Source: Catenulispora pinisilvae (GTDB lineage: Bacteria; Actinomycetota; Actinomycetes; Streptomycetales; Catenulisporaceae). From it: 64,000 nt of DNA. Positions 43,994 to 52,837 of this stretch are shown here, one piece after another (position 1 is the first letter of the stretch; every line of letters begins with the position of its first letter). The translations under genes were made by a program, and so were the position numbers. The DNA lies in contig NZ_JAAFZA010000026.1 of NCBI RefSeq assembly GCF_015356865.1, positions 1 through 64,000 of the forward strand. The letters are read 5' to 3'. Under the pieces are notes generated by a model. The model was not told the origin of the DNA and did no database searches. It saw nothing but the letters and a program-made list of their open reading frames with translations.

Positions 43994-45373
43994 CTACCGT
44001 AGGGTCCACTTCTGGTTACTGCCGCCGTTGCAGGTCCACAGCTCAAGCGGCGTGCCGTTGGCCGTCCCCGCGCCGGTGGCGTCCAGACAAAGTCCTGATT
44101 GGTCTCCGGTGATGGTGCCGTCGGCGTGCACTGTCCATTGCTGGTTCTGCTGGCCGTTGCACGACCAGATGATCGCCTTGGTCCCGGGGCTGGTGCCCTG
44201 GGCGTTCGCGTCCAGGCAGCTGGTGCCGAGCACCCGCAACTGGCCGGTGGCGGTGTCGGTCCACTGCTGGCTGGTCCCGCCGGTGCAGTCCGACAACTGC
44301 ACCTGGGTGCCGCCGGTCTGCGTACCACCGGGCACAGTCACGCAACGCCCCGAGCCGGCACCGACGATCGCGACCGACGTGGGCGGCGGCGGGGTGCTGC
44401 CGCCAGGCACGTACGGGCACTTGGGCTGGTAGGCGGAGATCGACGACGGATCCGGAAGCGCCGGGCACAGGAACTGCGTGTAGCGGGTGTCGCTGTCCAC
44501 GAACACCTTGAGCCACGGGATGATCAGCTTCATCTCGACGTTGTTCGGGTGTGTGTAGTACACGTGGTCCGCTCCGGCGATCTGCGCGAAATCGCTTTGC
44601 GTCGAGGCCGGGAGCGTGCCGTACAGGTTACTGAGATACGACGGCGTGACGGTCGCGTCGTTCTGGCCGCCGACGATCAGCGTGGGCACCGTGTCAGTGG
44701 CCAGAGTCAGTCCCTGGCCGGGGAAGCCGGGAGCCAGCCCGATGGCCGCCCGCAGCTCGGGGTGCTGTTCGGCCTCTTCCATGGCCCCGGCGCCACCCGC
44801 GGAGTGGCCGAGCACGGACAGCCGGGCCGGGTCGACCTCGCTCTTGACCGGGCTCTGGGTGGTCAGCCAGGTCAGCGCGGCCCGCAGTTCGGCGGCGCGT
44901 TGGCTGTCGCTGTCGGTGCCGGTGTTGGTCTCGGTGCAGATCACGACGAAGCCGAACGAGGAGAGCCAGGGGCCCATCCAGGCCTCCTCATTGGCACACA
45001 GCGCGGTATATCCCGGCACGATCGCCAGCGCGCCCCAAGTGCCCTGGCTGGTGTCCGTCGGGTAGTAGACCACCCCGCCGCCGAACCCGTTGCCGGACGG
45101 AACGCTGAGCTGCGCGGTGGCGAACGGGCCGCGACTGGCTTCGATCATCGCGAGCGTCGGATCCGGACCACGCTGCGTCCCCGTCACCTGCACCGCCGCA
45201 GCGCCGGGCACACGTGACTGGGCGAAGGCCGGTCCGACCGCGAGCATCGCCGCGAGCAGTGCGGCGACGGCCGCGACCGCAGCGACCGGCAGTCGAAATG
45301 AATGCCGCCAGAGCACTGACACGGATCCCGTCCGCGCGCCGCCAGTCGGCACCGCCCACCTCTGCCGTCGCAT
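43994..45373 (-). CDS. Secreted cutinase/PETase-like polyester hydrolase with C-terminal CBM13
   Basis: 459 residues from ATG 45373 (GAGGAGG upstream), signal peptide to about residue 51. Residues 65-325 match TfCut2-type polyester hydrolases: ASRGPFATAQLSVPSGNGFG GGVVYYP, VPGYTA at the oxyanion loop, nucleophile GHSAGG (Ser191), GGQNDATVTP (Asp239), GADHVYY (His270), and DTRYTQFLCP ... PKCPY with the family's C-terminal disulfide (Cys303-Cys319). Residues 335-459 are a three-repeat ricin CBM13 (TSQQW, QNQQW, SNQKW). Known relatives cleave cutin and aliphatic or aromatic polyesters. The lectin suggests the enzyme is held on plant polysaccharide while attacking cutin or ester links (inference). 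First gene of the operon with the GH2 gene. Confidence 0.85.
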   Translation of the reverse strand: MRRQRWAVPTGGARTGSVSVLWRHSFRLPVAAVAAVAALLAAMLAVGPAFAQSRVPGAAAVQVTGTQRGPDPTLAMIEASRGPFATAQLSVPSGNGFGGGVVYYPTDTSQGTWGALAIVPGYTALCANEEAWMGPWLSSFGFVVICTETNTGTDSDSQRAAELRAALTWLTTQSPVKSEVDPARLSVLGHSAGGAGAMEEAEQHPELRAAIGLAPGFPGQGLTLATDTVPTLIVGGQNDATVTPSYLSNLYGTLPASTQSDFAQIAGADHVYYTHPNNVEMKLIIPWLKVFVDSDTRYTQFLCPALPDPSSISAYQPKCPYVPGGSTPPPPTSVAIVGAGSGRCVTVPGGTQTGGTQVQLSDCTGGTSQQWTDTATGQLRVLGTSCLDANAQGTSPGTKAIIWSCNGQQNQQWTVHADGTITGDQSGLCLDATGAGTANGTPLELWTCNGGSNQKWTLR

Positions 45374-46059
45374 GACCCGACCTCCTCGTGGCTGCACAGC
45401 ATTCACCGCCCGCACGGTCGGATTGGGGCACACTGCCGACCCAGAGATGGGATGTGTGCGCGAACTTTCGGACCTCTTGGCTGACAATGACAGGACATCG
45501 GCGGGCGCACAAGGACCGCCACAGCTTCATCGTGGTCTCCTAGAGCCCCGCCCAGACCAGCTCACCGCCAGTGAGCTTCCACGAAGCACCTGACCAGTGC
45601 CTTTAGAGTCGAGTCACCATCGGGACCGCGCACGCCACCGGCCGCCGCCTGGTGAAACTTCCAGCTCGATCAGCGCAGGGCACCGGGTAACCAGCCCATT
45701 ACTCAACACCTGCCGGAGTGCGATCATCCATCCCATGTCGTTCGCTCCAGATCGACGTCCACGACGGAATCGTCTCGCGCGGACGGCGCCGCCGTGCTGC
45801 GCCTGCGCAGCACGGCGAGTATGCAACTTTCGGCGATGGAGAGCCCGGTAAAGAGATCATCTACCAGCGCCTGTCGAGGCGTTCATCAACCCGTTTCGCC
45901 TCACGTTGAAGGCCACCCAACAGGGCTTATGTCTCACCGGAATGGCAGCCGCGTCTGAGCGGCGATGCGGCAACCCGATGCGCTGACACTCGTGCCAAAA
46001 CTGATGTGCTTGACACATATCGCATCCGTAGCTACATCAGTCTGGAACATTGCACCATG
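45374..46059. other. Gene-free region upstream of the polyester hydrolase, with an orphan hairpin
   Basis: No supported gene. CGAACTTTCG at 45471-45480 is about 100 bp upstream of the polyester hydrolase and resembles the CGAAA-TTTC sites at 37726 and 40915. CGCCGTGCTGCGC (45790-45802) and GCGCAGCACGGCG (45805-45817) form a perfect 13-bp stem with a 2-nt centre, not next to any gene end. A consensus -35 hexamer TTGACA lies at 46010-46015, pointing at the repeat element, without a convincing -10. Confidence 0.5.
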
Positions 46060-46559
46060 GCTAGTGCGGTGGCTGGATTGGTTTGCCGTGTTGGTGGTGT
46101 GGTTGCGGGTTGGGCGAGAGTCGGGCACGGAGGCCGCCGGTCACGTACGGGGTTAAGGGCGTTGTGAAAAAACCGCCTGTTTTCGTCCGCCGGCTTGTGT
46201 ACGCAAGGCGCGGTCGCGTGGCAGGGCGGACGAAAACCGGCCGTTTTTTCACAACATGTGTGGTCGGCTCAGCCGTGCCCGGCTTGGGTGCGGGCGCTGC
46301 GGTGGTTCTGGTCCCGGCGTCGGGGGTTGGCGCCTGGGTTGTTCGTTCTCGGGGTGAGTACACATGTTGTTGAGAAACCGGCGGATTTCGGCCGCCTGCC
46401 CGCCCGCCGCCGCGTGCGCGAGAACATTTGGCCGAAATCTGCCGATTTCTCAACAACGCCTTTAAACCCCGTACACGACCGGCGACCTCCGCACCCGACT
46501 CTCGTCCAACAGGTGACCACACCACCAACCCGGTGAACCAATCCGGCCACCGCACTAGC
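46060..46559. repeat. 500-bp nested palindromic element
   Basis: The ends are exact inverted repeats: GCTAGTGCGGTGG (46060-46072) and CCACCGCACTAGC (46547-46559). The outer arms stay about 85% complementary for roughly 105 bp (to 46166 and from 46453). Inside each arm is a further hairpin: 46161-46191 pairs with 46225-46255 (29 of 31), and 46366-46398 pairs with 46425-46457. ACAACATGTGT (46251-46261) also pairs with ACACATGTTGT (46360-46370), so the two halves are inverted copies around a 98-bp centre. The two inner hairpins differ in sequence yet keep their stems. No gene, transposase or target duplication was identified. Open frames across it on both strands are a by-product of the palindrome. 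Confidence 0.85.
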
Positions 46560-46614
46560 AAGCACGCCGCAATCTTGACAGGCGGGAAGCAGCCACGCCG
46601 AAAGGGCGCAACAC

Positions 46615-47330
46615 ATGAGAACGCACTCAGCCCGAACCAGACCCGCGCTGTGGCTGTCCATACTCGGGCTGGCGTCGTCGGCTGGCGTCGTCGATCATCT
46701 GCGCACCCTTATTCGGCGCCGCCGATGCGCGTGCGGCTGTGCAGACGACGCTTTACGTTTCGCCGAGCGGCTCGGGGACCGCTTGCTCGTCGTCTTCGCC
46801 ATGCAGCCTCAGCCAGGCGAAAAGCACGGTCGAGAGCCTCGCGAGCTCGATGACCGGAGACATCGTGGTGTCCCTGACCGGCGGCACCTACCGGCTCTCC
46901 ACAACTTTCCAACTCGGACCGCGGGATTCCGGGCAGAACGGCCACACCGTCCTGTGGCAGGCGGCGCCGGGGCAGACCCCGGTCATCAGCGGCGCTACCC
47001 AGACCGAACAGCTCAACAGGCCCTGGTGACGGTGACCGGCCTCGCGCCCGGCAGCCACACCATCCAACTCGTGAAGCAGAGCGGCAGCTACATGCTGCTG
47101 GACGGCTTCGTCGTCATCCCGGCCGCCGTCACACCGGTTCACGACATCACGTTCTCCGGCATCACGTTCGAGTACACGACATGGAACGCCCCGACCACCG
47201 CCGGCTACATCGACAATCAGGCGGGCATCCAGTGGAACGCGTCCAACGCCTGGACCCCGGTGAAGACGCCCGCCGCGCTGGAAGCCGTACGCGGCACCGC
47301 ATACCGATGGGCTGATCCCCGCGCTCCCGG
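46615..47330 (+). pseudogene. Decayed secreted right-handed beta-helix (pectate-lyase-like) protein
   Basis: ATG 46615 (GAAAGGG upstream) starts a signal peptide (ALWLSILGLASSAGV). Continuation is only found in another frame, VQTTLYVSPSGSGTACSSSS PCSL and MTGDIVVSLTGGTYRLSTTF QLGPRDSG, the usual start of beta-helix proteins. After a stop at 47029 the first frame resumes with LVTVTGLAPGSHTIQLVKQS GSYMLLDGFVVIP and VHDITFSGITFEYTTWNAPT TAG. Frameshift, stop and internal rearrangement show it is dead. Intact relatives degrade or bind pectin-like polysaccharide, which fits the locus. Confidence 0.65.
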
Positions 47331-47354
47331 AGCCCGTGCCCCGACGACACATCC

Positions 47355-48365
47355 TCACCGCACGACCGGGCCGGTGCTGCCGCGCAAGGAGATCGGAGGC
47401 GCGAACAGCCGACGCTTCGGTGCCGCACCGGGTTCCGCGATGCGCTCCATGATGAGCTGCACGGCGGTCGCGCCCATCTCCGCCGCCGGGACGTCGGCGG
47501 CGGTGAGCTGCGGCCGGGACTCCTCGGCCCAGCGGCTCGCCACGACCCCGGTGACGGAGAACGTGTCGGGAATCTCGTGCCCGGCGCGCTCCAACGCTCG
47601 CTGGACGCCCGGCAGCGCGGCCTCGTTGATCGTCGCGATCGCGGTGGCCTCGGGGTGCGCGGCGAGGATCTGCGCCACGCAGGTCTCTCCCGCCGACGCG
47701 TCGTCGGCACAGCAGAACTCCGAGGCGATCACCCCCCGCTGGACGGCCGCCTCGGTGAATCCTTGATACGCGCGCCGAGCGGGGCCGTATCCGGCTGCCA
47801 CGAGCCTGGCGGAGCGGTTGATGAACGCGATGTGGCGGTGTCCCAGATCTGCGAGGTGGTGGACGCAGCGGGCGATCAGCGTCGCGTAGTCCACGTCGAC
47901 CCACCACATGCGGTCCGGCTCGCCGACGCGGCCCACGGTCACGAACGGCATTCCGGCTTGTTCCAGGCGGGTGACCCGCGGATCCGCCAACCGGATCTCC
48001 ATCAGGACCACGCCGTCCACCCGCTGTCCGGTGACGAGGCGGTCGAAGGAGCGGTCGTGGTCGCCGCCGGACGGGGAGAGCAGCACATCCAGATCGACAC
48101 GGGCCGCGGCCTCCACGACGCTGGCGACGAAGTCCAGTTGCATGGACGTCAGCCGCGCCCCGGCAGGCGGGATCACCAGGCCCAGGGTGCGGGTCCGCCC
48201 CTCCCTCAGCGCCCGCGCCGCGGCGCTGGGACGGTAGTCGAGCTCGTCGACGACCTCCAGGATGCGCCTGCGCGTGGCCGCCGCCACCGGTCGCTTGCCG
48301 GACAGCGCGTACGACACCGTGCTGCGCGACACCCCCGAGCGGCGGGCGATCTCCCCGATGTTCAT
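47355..48365 (-). CDS. LacI family transcriptional regulator of the polysaccharide locus
   Basis: 336 residues from ATG 48365. MNIGEIARRSGVSRSTVSYALSG is the LacI helix-turn-helix, followed by the hinge RPSAAARALREGRTRTLGLV and a periplasmic-binding-protein-like sensor domain (VDGVVLMEIRLAD, DVDYATLIARCVHHLADLGHRHIAFI, TINEAALPGVQRAL). The palindrome CGAATCGATTCG with central CpG, typical of LacI operators, lies 13 bp upstream of the start and again before the GH39-like gene and near GH59. It probably represses the locus until an oligosaccharide binds. It is tandem with and downstream of the GH39-like gene. Confidence 0.9.
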   Translation of the reverse strand: MNIGEIARRSGVSRSTVSYALSGKRPVAAATRRRILEVVDELDYRPSAAARALREGRTRTLGLVIPPAGARLTSMQLDFVASVVEAAARVDLDVLLSPSGGDHDRSFDRLVTGQRVDGVVLMEIRLADPRVTRLEQAGMPFVTVGRVGEPDRMWWVDVDYATLIARCVHHLADLGHRHIAFINRSARLVAAGYGPARRAYQGFTEAAVQRGVIASEFCCADDASAGETCVAQILAAHPEATAIATINEAALPGVQRALERAGHEIPDTFSVTGVVASRWAEESRPQLTAADVPAAEMGATAVQLIMERIAEPGAAPKRRLFAPPISLRGSTGPVVR

Positions 48366-48377
48366 CGACACTCCGAT

Positions 48378-48389
48378 CGAATCGATTCG
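48378..48389. promoter_or_regulatory. LacI operator candidate, autoregulatory
   Basis: CGAATCGATTCG, a perfect palindrome centred 18 bp before the lacI start codon, where a bound dimer would block its own promoter. Confidence 0.65.
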
Positions 48390-48477
48390 CACCAGTGTAG
48401 TCGCGACACCGTCGCAGGATTCGGCGGGAGCCGCCCCGCAGTGCTCTGTCACGAACGCCACGGGGCGGCGGGTGCGT

Positions 48478-50310
48478 TCAGCGAGGCGCGAAATCCTGGT
48501 TCGTGCCGGGCGCGTTCTTGCACGGCCACTGATCCAGTTGCTGGCCGGCATTGCTGCCGTCGCCGTACGCGTCCAGACACACGCCGCTGTTCTGGTTCTT
48601 GAACTGCCAGGAGCCGTCGGACTGCTGCTGGGGCAGCCACAGGCTGTTCGAAGCACCGTTCACCGGTTGCTGAACGATATCCGGCGTGCCCTGGGCTGTG
48701 GAACTGTTCGCGACCGCGACGTCCTGACCGGAATTCTGCGCCTGGATCTCGCCATAGCCGTTGGAGACCGGGACGAACTGGAACTGCTGGTTGCCCTGCC
48801 CGTTGCAGGTCCACTGGTCGATGGCCGCGCCGGCGTTGCCGGTGTCGCCATACACGTCAAGACACAAGCTGTCGCTGGCGACAGTGATCTGGTGGTAGCC
48901 GCTCGGGAAGCCGCCGCCGGTCGATCCGGCCGGAGTCACGTACACGGCGAACGCGTCGTGCGCGGACTGGAACGTGAACGGCACGGTGATCGAACCGCCC
49001 GAGGTGCTGACGTTCTGGTTGTAGACCACCTGCGGCGAGCTGAGCGGCGCCTGGTCCGGAATGCGGTCCACGGTGACGTTCACGCTGCCGTTGTTCGCGA
49101 GCCAGGGTACTGACGACAGGCTGTCGAAGGTCACCGACGCCGCGCCGGTGTAGCCGTTGGAGTCCCCGATGATCGCCACCGCGCGCTTGTCGGCGGAGTC
49201 CTCGGACGCCGAGATCGCGGTGGAGCCGACCTGCCCGGAGGTGTTCACAAGGGTTCCGGTCATGTCGGCGTAGTCACGCAGAGCCCACCAACTGCCGGTC
49301 GGCTGCCAGGTCCCGTTGACCTGGGTGAGCACCCCGGTCAGGTTCGGCGTCACGCAGCACGACCAGTTGCCGCGCATCGCGTTGGTGTATCCGGACTGCG
49401 CGAATCGTGCCAGATACCAGGCGGTCACGCCGGCGGTCTGCCGGTCGGCCGGCTGGTACTCGTTCGCCGACAATGGCACCGCGCCGATCCCCGCCGCCGT
49501 CAGATCGCTGTTGAGCGCCTGCGCGACGGTGACCGGGTCGTCCACGTCCCCCTCGTCGTGGTTGCTGATCATGTCCGGCACGGTCCCGGCCGCTTTGACG
49601 TGCGAGAACCAGGTCTGCCACTCACCCGGGCTGCGCTGTGGCGTGTAGCCGAACGACGGCCCCACGATCTGCGCTCCGGGAGCGACCCGGCGGATCTCCC
49701 GGTAGGCGGTGTCCCACATCTGGAAGTACTGGGTGCTGTCCACCCCCGCCTTCCAGAAGACCGAGATGTCCGGCTCGTTGTCGATGTCGTAGGCCAGCTT
49801 CAACCCCGAGGCCTGCAACGCGCTCACCGTCTGATCGATGAAGGCGGCCCAGTTCGAGCAGTTGCCGTTGTCGCACGGATACATCGTGTTCGACGGCTGA
49901 CCCCCGTTGAGTCCGTACAGGTCGGTGAGCAACACCTGGTACTGCGCGTGATACGGCGGCTGGGTCAGCCTCTTCGCCTCGGCCAGGATCGAGTTGACAT
50001 CGGCCTGCGTGGCGGAGCCGAGTTGGTAGTTGTCCTTGATCCAGCCGCCGGAGAACCAGCCGCCGCCGCGGAACGCGTTGATCCCCAGAGGTTGGATGAA
50101 CTGGTCCGCCGGCTGCGTGCCGTCCTCGGTGAAGCCGTAGAGGAACCCCTCCCCCACCCCTGTCGACGGTCCGCGTGTCGACGCCAAGTCCACACTCAAC
50201 GACTCGCCGGAGGATGCCCGGCTCACGGCCGGTGCCAGCATCCAGAACGCGAGCGCCAGGGCGGTGGCGATCGCCAGCGCCACGTGGCTGGGTCTGCTTC
50301 TTGTTCTCAT
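48478..50310 (-). CDS. Secreted GH39-like glycosidase with C-terminal ricin-type lectin domain
   Basis: 610 residues; ATG 50310 after AGGAGG; signal peptide to about residue 33. The (beta/alpha)8 part contains YGFTEDGTQPADQF, LKLAYDIDNEPDISVFW with the Asn-Glu-Pro acid/base, GPSFGYTPQRSPGEWQTWFS and PLSANEYQP with the likely nucleophile Glu. This is the pattern of GH39 beta-xylosidase-like or related clan GH-A enzymes. A beta domain (about 360-470) and a ricin domain (CLDVYGDTGNAGAAIDQWTC ... CLDAYGDGSNAGQQLDQWPC) follow. Family number is tentative; clan GH-A membership is solid. A CGAATCGATTCG operator lies 160 bp upstream. Confidence 0.8.
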   Translation of the reverse strand: MRTRSRPSHVALAIATALALAFWMLAPAVSRASSGESLSVDLASTRGPSTGVGEGFLYGFTEDGTQPADQFIQPLGINAFRGGGWFSGGWIKDNYQLGSATQADVNSILAEAKRLTQPPYHAQYQVLLTDLYGLNGGQPSNTMYPCDNGNCSNWAAFIDQTVSALQASGLKLAYDIDNEPDISVFWKAGVDSTQYFQMWDTAYREIRRVAPGAQIVGPSFGYTPQRSPGEWQTWFSHVKAAGTVPDMISNHDEGDVDDPVTVAQALNSDLTAAGIGAVPLSANEYQPADRQTAGVTAWYLARFAQSGYTNAMRGNWSCCVTPNLTGVLTQVNGTWQPTGSWWALRDYADMTGTLVNTSGQVGSTAISASEDSADKRAVAIIGDSNGYTGAASVTFDSLSSVPWLANNGSVNVTVDRIPDQAPLSSPQVVYNQNVSTSGGSITVPFTFQSAHDAFAVYVTPAGSTGGGFPSGYHQITVASDSLCLDVYGDTGNAGAAIDQWTCNGQGNQQFQFVPVSNGYGEIQAQNSGQDVAVANSSTAQGTPDIVQQPVNGASNSLWLPQQQSDGSWQFKNQNSGVCLDAYGDGSNAGQQLDQWPCKNAPGTNQDFAPR

Positions 50311-50470
50311 CGATTCCTCCTGTGGTACGGCGCGGCTGCGTTGTTCTGCACACGATGCGTTTGACTCACGGAAGGCCGGCGGGCGCTGTCAGGACACAGC
50401 GGGCACCCCGGTCTGGACAGGTCGTCAGTGACACCGGTCACGGGCTCTGCGGCTTGACCGGTCAGGGCAT

Positions 50471-50482
50471 CGAATCGATTCG
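50471..50482. promoter_or_regulatory. LacI operator candidate before the GH39-like gene
   Basis: Perfect CGAATCGATTCG. A one-mismatch copy, CGAACCGATTCG, lies at 50648-50659 upstream of an ABC-permease remnant. The intergenic stretch 50311-50699 holds no gene. Confidence 0.6.
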
Positions 50483-50699
50483 CGTATCCGGTGGATCGGA
50501 TGCTACGACTGCTGACAGGGTCGGTCAACGGCGTGTTACATACTTCGCGCTTCGCGAGGCCCAGACCTGCGCAGCACTATGAAAGCGTCCTGAAAAGCGC
50601 TCCCCGGCGCATCCCGGCGTCCAAGGTCGACAGCGCACGCCACTCGTCGAACCGATTCGGTCCAGGACTGCGCCCTGAGCCCTACATGTGCGCAGCCGT

Positions 50700-50811
50700 G
50701 TGGACGTGACGATGCAGGCGGCTTCCGCTCTCCTCGGCATCATCCCGGCGATCGTCTTCTTCCTCATCTTCCAACGGACGCTCACCCGCGGCATGACAGT
50801 GGGCTCGATCA
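50700..50811 (+). pseudogene. C-terminal remnant of a carbohydrate ABC transporter permease
   Basis: Reads VDVTMQAASALLGIIPAIVF FLIFQRTLTRGMTVGSIS, the last membrane helix and typical QR-LTRG-T-G- ending of MalG-type sugar permeases. Nothing of the rest of the gene is present. A near-copy of the LacI operator lies just upstream, so the locus probably once had its own sugar importer. Confidence 0.55.
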
Positions 50812-50858
50812 GTTGGAGCGCAGGCTTCCCGGCGGCGCCTTCACCGCGACGGATGCGG

Positions 50859-51287
50859 TCAGCTCGTTCGCAGAACGAAGTGGAGCGCGTCGTCGATTCC
50901 GGGGTGGCTGAAAGCGAAGCCTGCCTTGAGCAATCCGGCTGGGACTGCGCGGCAGCTGGAGGTGATGCTGGTGGAGAACTCGCCGAGCACCACCCTGAGG
51001 ACGAAGGCCGGGACGGCGGCCCCGGTCGGGCGATGCGGAGCGCGGCCCAAGGCTCGGGTGATCTCGCGGCTCGTCAGCGGTTCGGGAGACGTGAAGTCGA
51101 CCGGGCCCGACGCCTCCGCGGCGTCGATCGCAAAGCGCAGTGCCGCGATGTGGTCGGTGAGCGAGATGAACGGCCAGTATTGGTCTCCGGAGCCGAGTCG
51201 ACGGACCACCTGGTGTCCGTCGGCGAGGAGCGAGCGGGTGAGGGCGGAACCGATGAGGCCGGTGGATCCGGTGATGGCGACGCGCGT
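50859..51287 (-). pseudogene. Internally deleted NAD-dependent epimerase (TIGR01777-like) with a lost start codon
   Basis: On the minus strand AGGAGG is followed at the right spacing by ACG (51287 to 51285), then RVAITGSTGLIGSALTRSLL ADGHQVVRR, a Rossmann NAD-binding motif. It goes straight to GSGDQYWPFISLTDHIAALR FA and FVLRVVLGEF, the C-terminal half of TIGR01777/DUF1731 proteins. About half of the protein (the middle) is missing, without frameshift, and the expected ATG has become ACG. It sits downstream of the MarR gene on the same strand and was probably its target. Confidence 0.7.
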
Positions 51288-51358
51288 GGCGCCCTCCTAT
51301 ACGGGCAGATGTGCGATGTGCGGATGCCGCCGTGGCGGCGGTACAGCCGGCGGGAATG

Positions 51359-51874
51359 TCAGCGGCGTTGCCAGGGCGGCGCCGACGGGTAGGCGGACTC
51401 CTCGTCGGCGCGGCGCAGGGCCGCGGTGATGGCTTCGCTGATCGTCGCCCATTGCCCCACCTGCTCGGGGACCAGGACATCGAACACCGCGCGCCGTACA
51501 GCGGCGACATGGCCCGGTGCTGTTTTCGTGAGCAGCTCCGCGCCGGTCTCCGTGAGCTCGGCCAACTGGCCGCGCCGGTCGGACGGATCGTCCCGGCGTC
51601 GGACGTAGCCGGAGTCCTCCAGGCGGATCACCGCGCGGGTGAGGCGGCTGCGCGTGAACTTGAGCTGCTCTGCGAGCGGCGATATCTCCATCGTCCGGTC
51701 AGGCGCCGCGGACAGGCGGGCGAGCAGCCCGTAGTCGGCGTGCGTCAGGCGCGCGTCGCGTCTGAGCTGCTGGTCAAGGTAGTCGCCCAGCAGGGTCGAG
51801 CAGTCGAGGAACGCGGTCCACGCCCGCATCTCCGTGGGGGTCAGCCACCGCGTCGGGGTCATACCGCCGGCCAT
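51359..51874 (-). CDS. MarR family transcriptional regulator (next to epimerase remnant)
   Basis: 171 residues from ATG 51874 (ATG 51862 is an alternative; neither has a strong ribosome site). MarR core: LLGDYLDQQLRRDARLTHAD YGLLARL, MEISPLAEQLKFTRSRLTRAVIRLEDSGYV and the wing RRRDDPSDRRGQLAELTETG, with the classical DxxDRR signature. A perfect 10-bp-arm palindrome lies eight bases upstream of the start. Likely autorepressor and regulator of the downstream epimerase, which is now broken. Confidence 0.9.
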   Translation of the reverse strand: MAGGMTPTRWLTPTEMRAWTAFLDCSTLLGDYLDQQLRRDARLTHADYGLLARLSAAPDRTMEISPLAEQLKFTRSRLTRAVIRLEDSGYVRRRDDPSDRRGQLAELTETGAELLTKTAPGHVAAVRRAVFDVLVPEQVGQWATISEAITAALRRADEESAYPSAPPWQRR

Positions 51875-51881
51875 GACCCGC

Positions 51882-51903
51882 GATGTTTGACTGGTCAAAC
51901 ATC
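51882..51903. promoter_or_regulatory. MarR operator, perfect palindrome
   Basis: GATGTTTGAC (51882-51891), a 2-bp spacer, then GTCAAACATC (51894-51903). Located directly upstream of the marR start. Confidence 0.7.
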
Positions 51904-51925
51904 TCCCCAGCACGGGGGCCGCTTC

Positions 51926-52720
51926 TCACCTGGAACGATCTGCCGTTCTCAGGGCGGCACGGATGCTGCGGGGGGCGCCGCCGAGTTCGCGGCGGCAGGC
52001 CTTGTTGAACGCCTGCAGGTCGGGGATGCCGACGGAGGCCGCGATCGCGGGGATCGACAAGGTGGTGGAGCTCAGGAAGTGGCGGGCGCGCTCCATCCGC
52101 CTGGTACGGATGTAGCCGACGACGGACTGCTCGGTGGCAGCGCGGAACAATCGGGTCAGGTGGTTGTGCGAGACGCCTGCCGCCCGTGCGATCGCCGGTA
52201 CCGTCAGCGGCTCGGCCAGTTGGGCCTCGATCAGGGCCATCGCGGTGGCCACCGCCGGGTGGGTCTCCTGCGCTTTGCGGGGCCGCGGCGGGCCGAGTTG
52301 GGCGATCCGCCACAGGGCGGCCCACACTTCGGCGGCGGCTCGCGCCGGAGTGTTGGGCCAGGCGGCCAGTGCCAGGCGCAACTGCACGGTGAGTGAGGAG
52401 AGTTCGGAACCAGTGTCCTGAATCACCGGCACGCTCTGGGCATCCCCGGTCGGTCGCAGGCGCATGTGCACGTAGAGGTGCTCGGAGCGGCCCCGGTAGC
52501 GGTAGCAGACCTGGGTGCCGGGCGGGATGAGGCTGACACGGCCGGGGCGGATCTCGTGCGCGGTACCGTCCACCGTCAAGTCGGCCTCGTAGCCGTAAAG
52601 ATGAAGCTGCCACAGATCCGGCAGCGAGAACTCGTCCACACGACCGGCCGGGCCGTGCACCCCGATGCCGACCGCGGCAAGGCTCGGAGGCTCGTCAAGG
52701 TGAGCGAGAGCCGTGTCCAT
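51926..52720 (-). CDS. AraC family transcriptional regulator
   Basis: 264 residues from ATG 52720. N-terminal cupin-like ligand domain (LPDLWQLHLYGYEADLTVDG, RPGRVSLIPPGTQVCYRY). C-terminal pair of helix-turn-helices: LTVPAIARAAGVSHNHLTRLFRAATEQSVVGYI and LSIPAIAASVGIPDLQAFNKACRRELGGAPR. It is divergent from the dioxygenase gene (52838), which is its probable target. An open frame extends far upstream of this start, but only because it runs antisense through the dioxygenase gene. Confidence 0.9.
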   Translation of the reverse strand: MDTALAHLDEPPSLAAVGIGVHGPAGRVDEFSLPDLWQLHLYGYEADLTVDGTAHEIRPGRVSLIPPGTQVCYRYRGRSEHLYVHMRLRPTGDAQSVPVIQDTGSELSSLTVQLRLALAAWPNTPARAAAEVWAALWRIAQLGPPRPRKAQETHPAVATAMALIEAQLAEPLTVPAIARAAGVSHNHLTRLFRAATEQSVVGYIRTRRMERARHFLSSTTLSIPAIAASVGIPDLQAFNKACRRELGGAPRSIRAALRTADRSR

Positions 52721-52837
52721 GGGCACGTGTCTACCACAGCGATCACAACCGCCTCTGGCGAGCATGGTGATAATCGACCAGTGGAGGGTGAGCCGAACCC
52801 ACCCGGCGCTCCGGGGCCGGCACCTAGCGTGGCGGCC

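Noticed and set aside
46061-46561. Open frames on both strands across the 500-bp palindromic element, giving similar Lys/Thr/Phe-rich peptides
   Set aside because: The similarity of the peptides on opposite strands is a direct result of the palindrome. No ribosome site or conserved fold supports translation.
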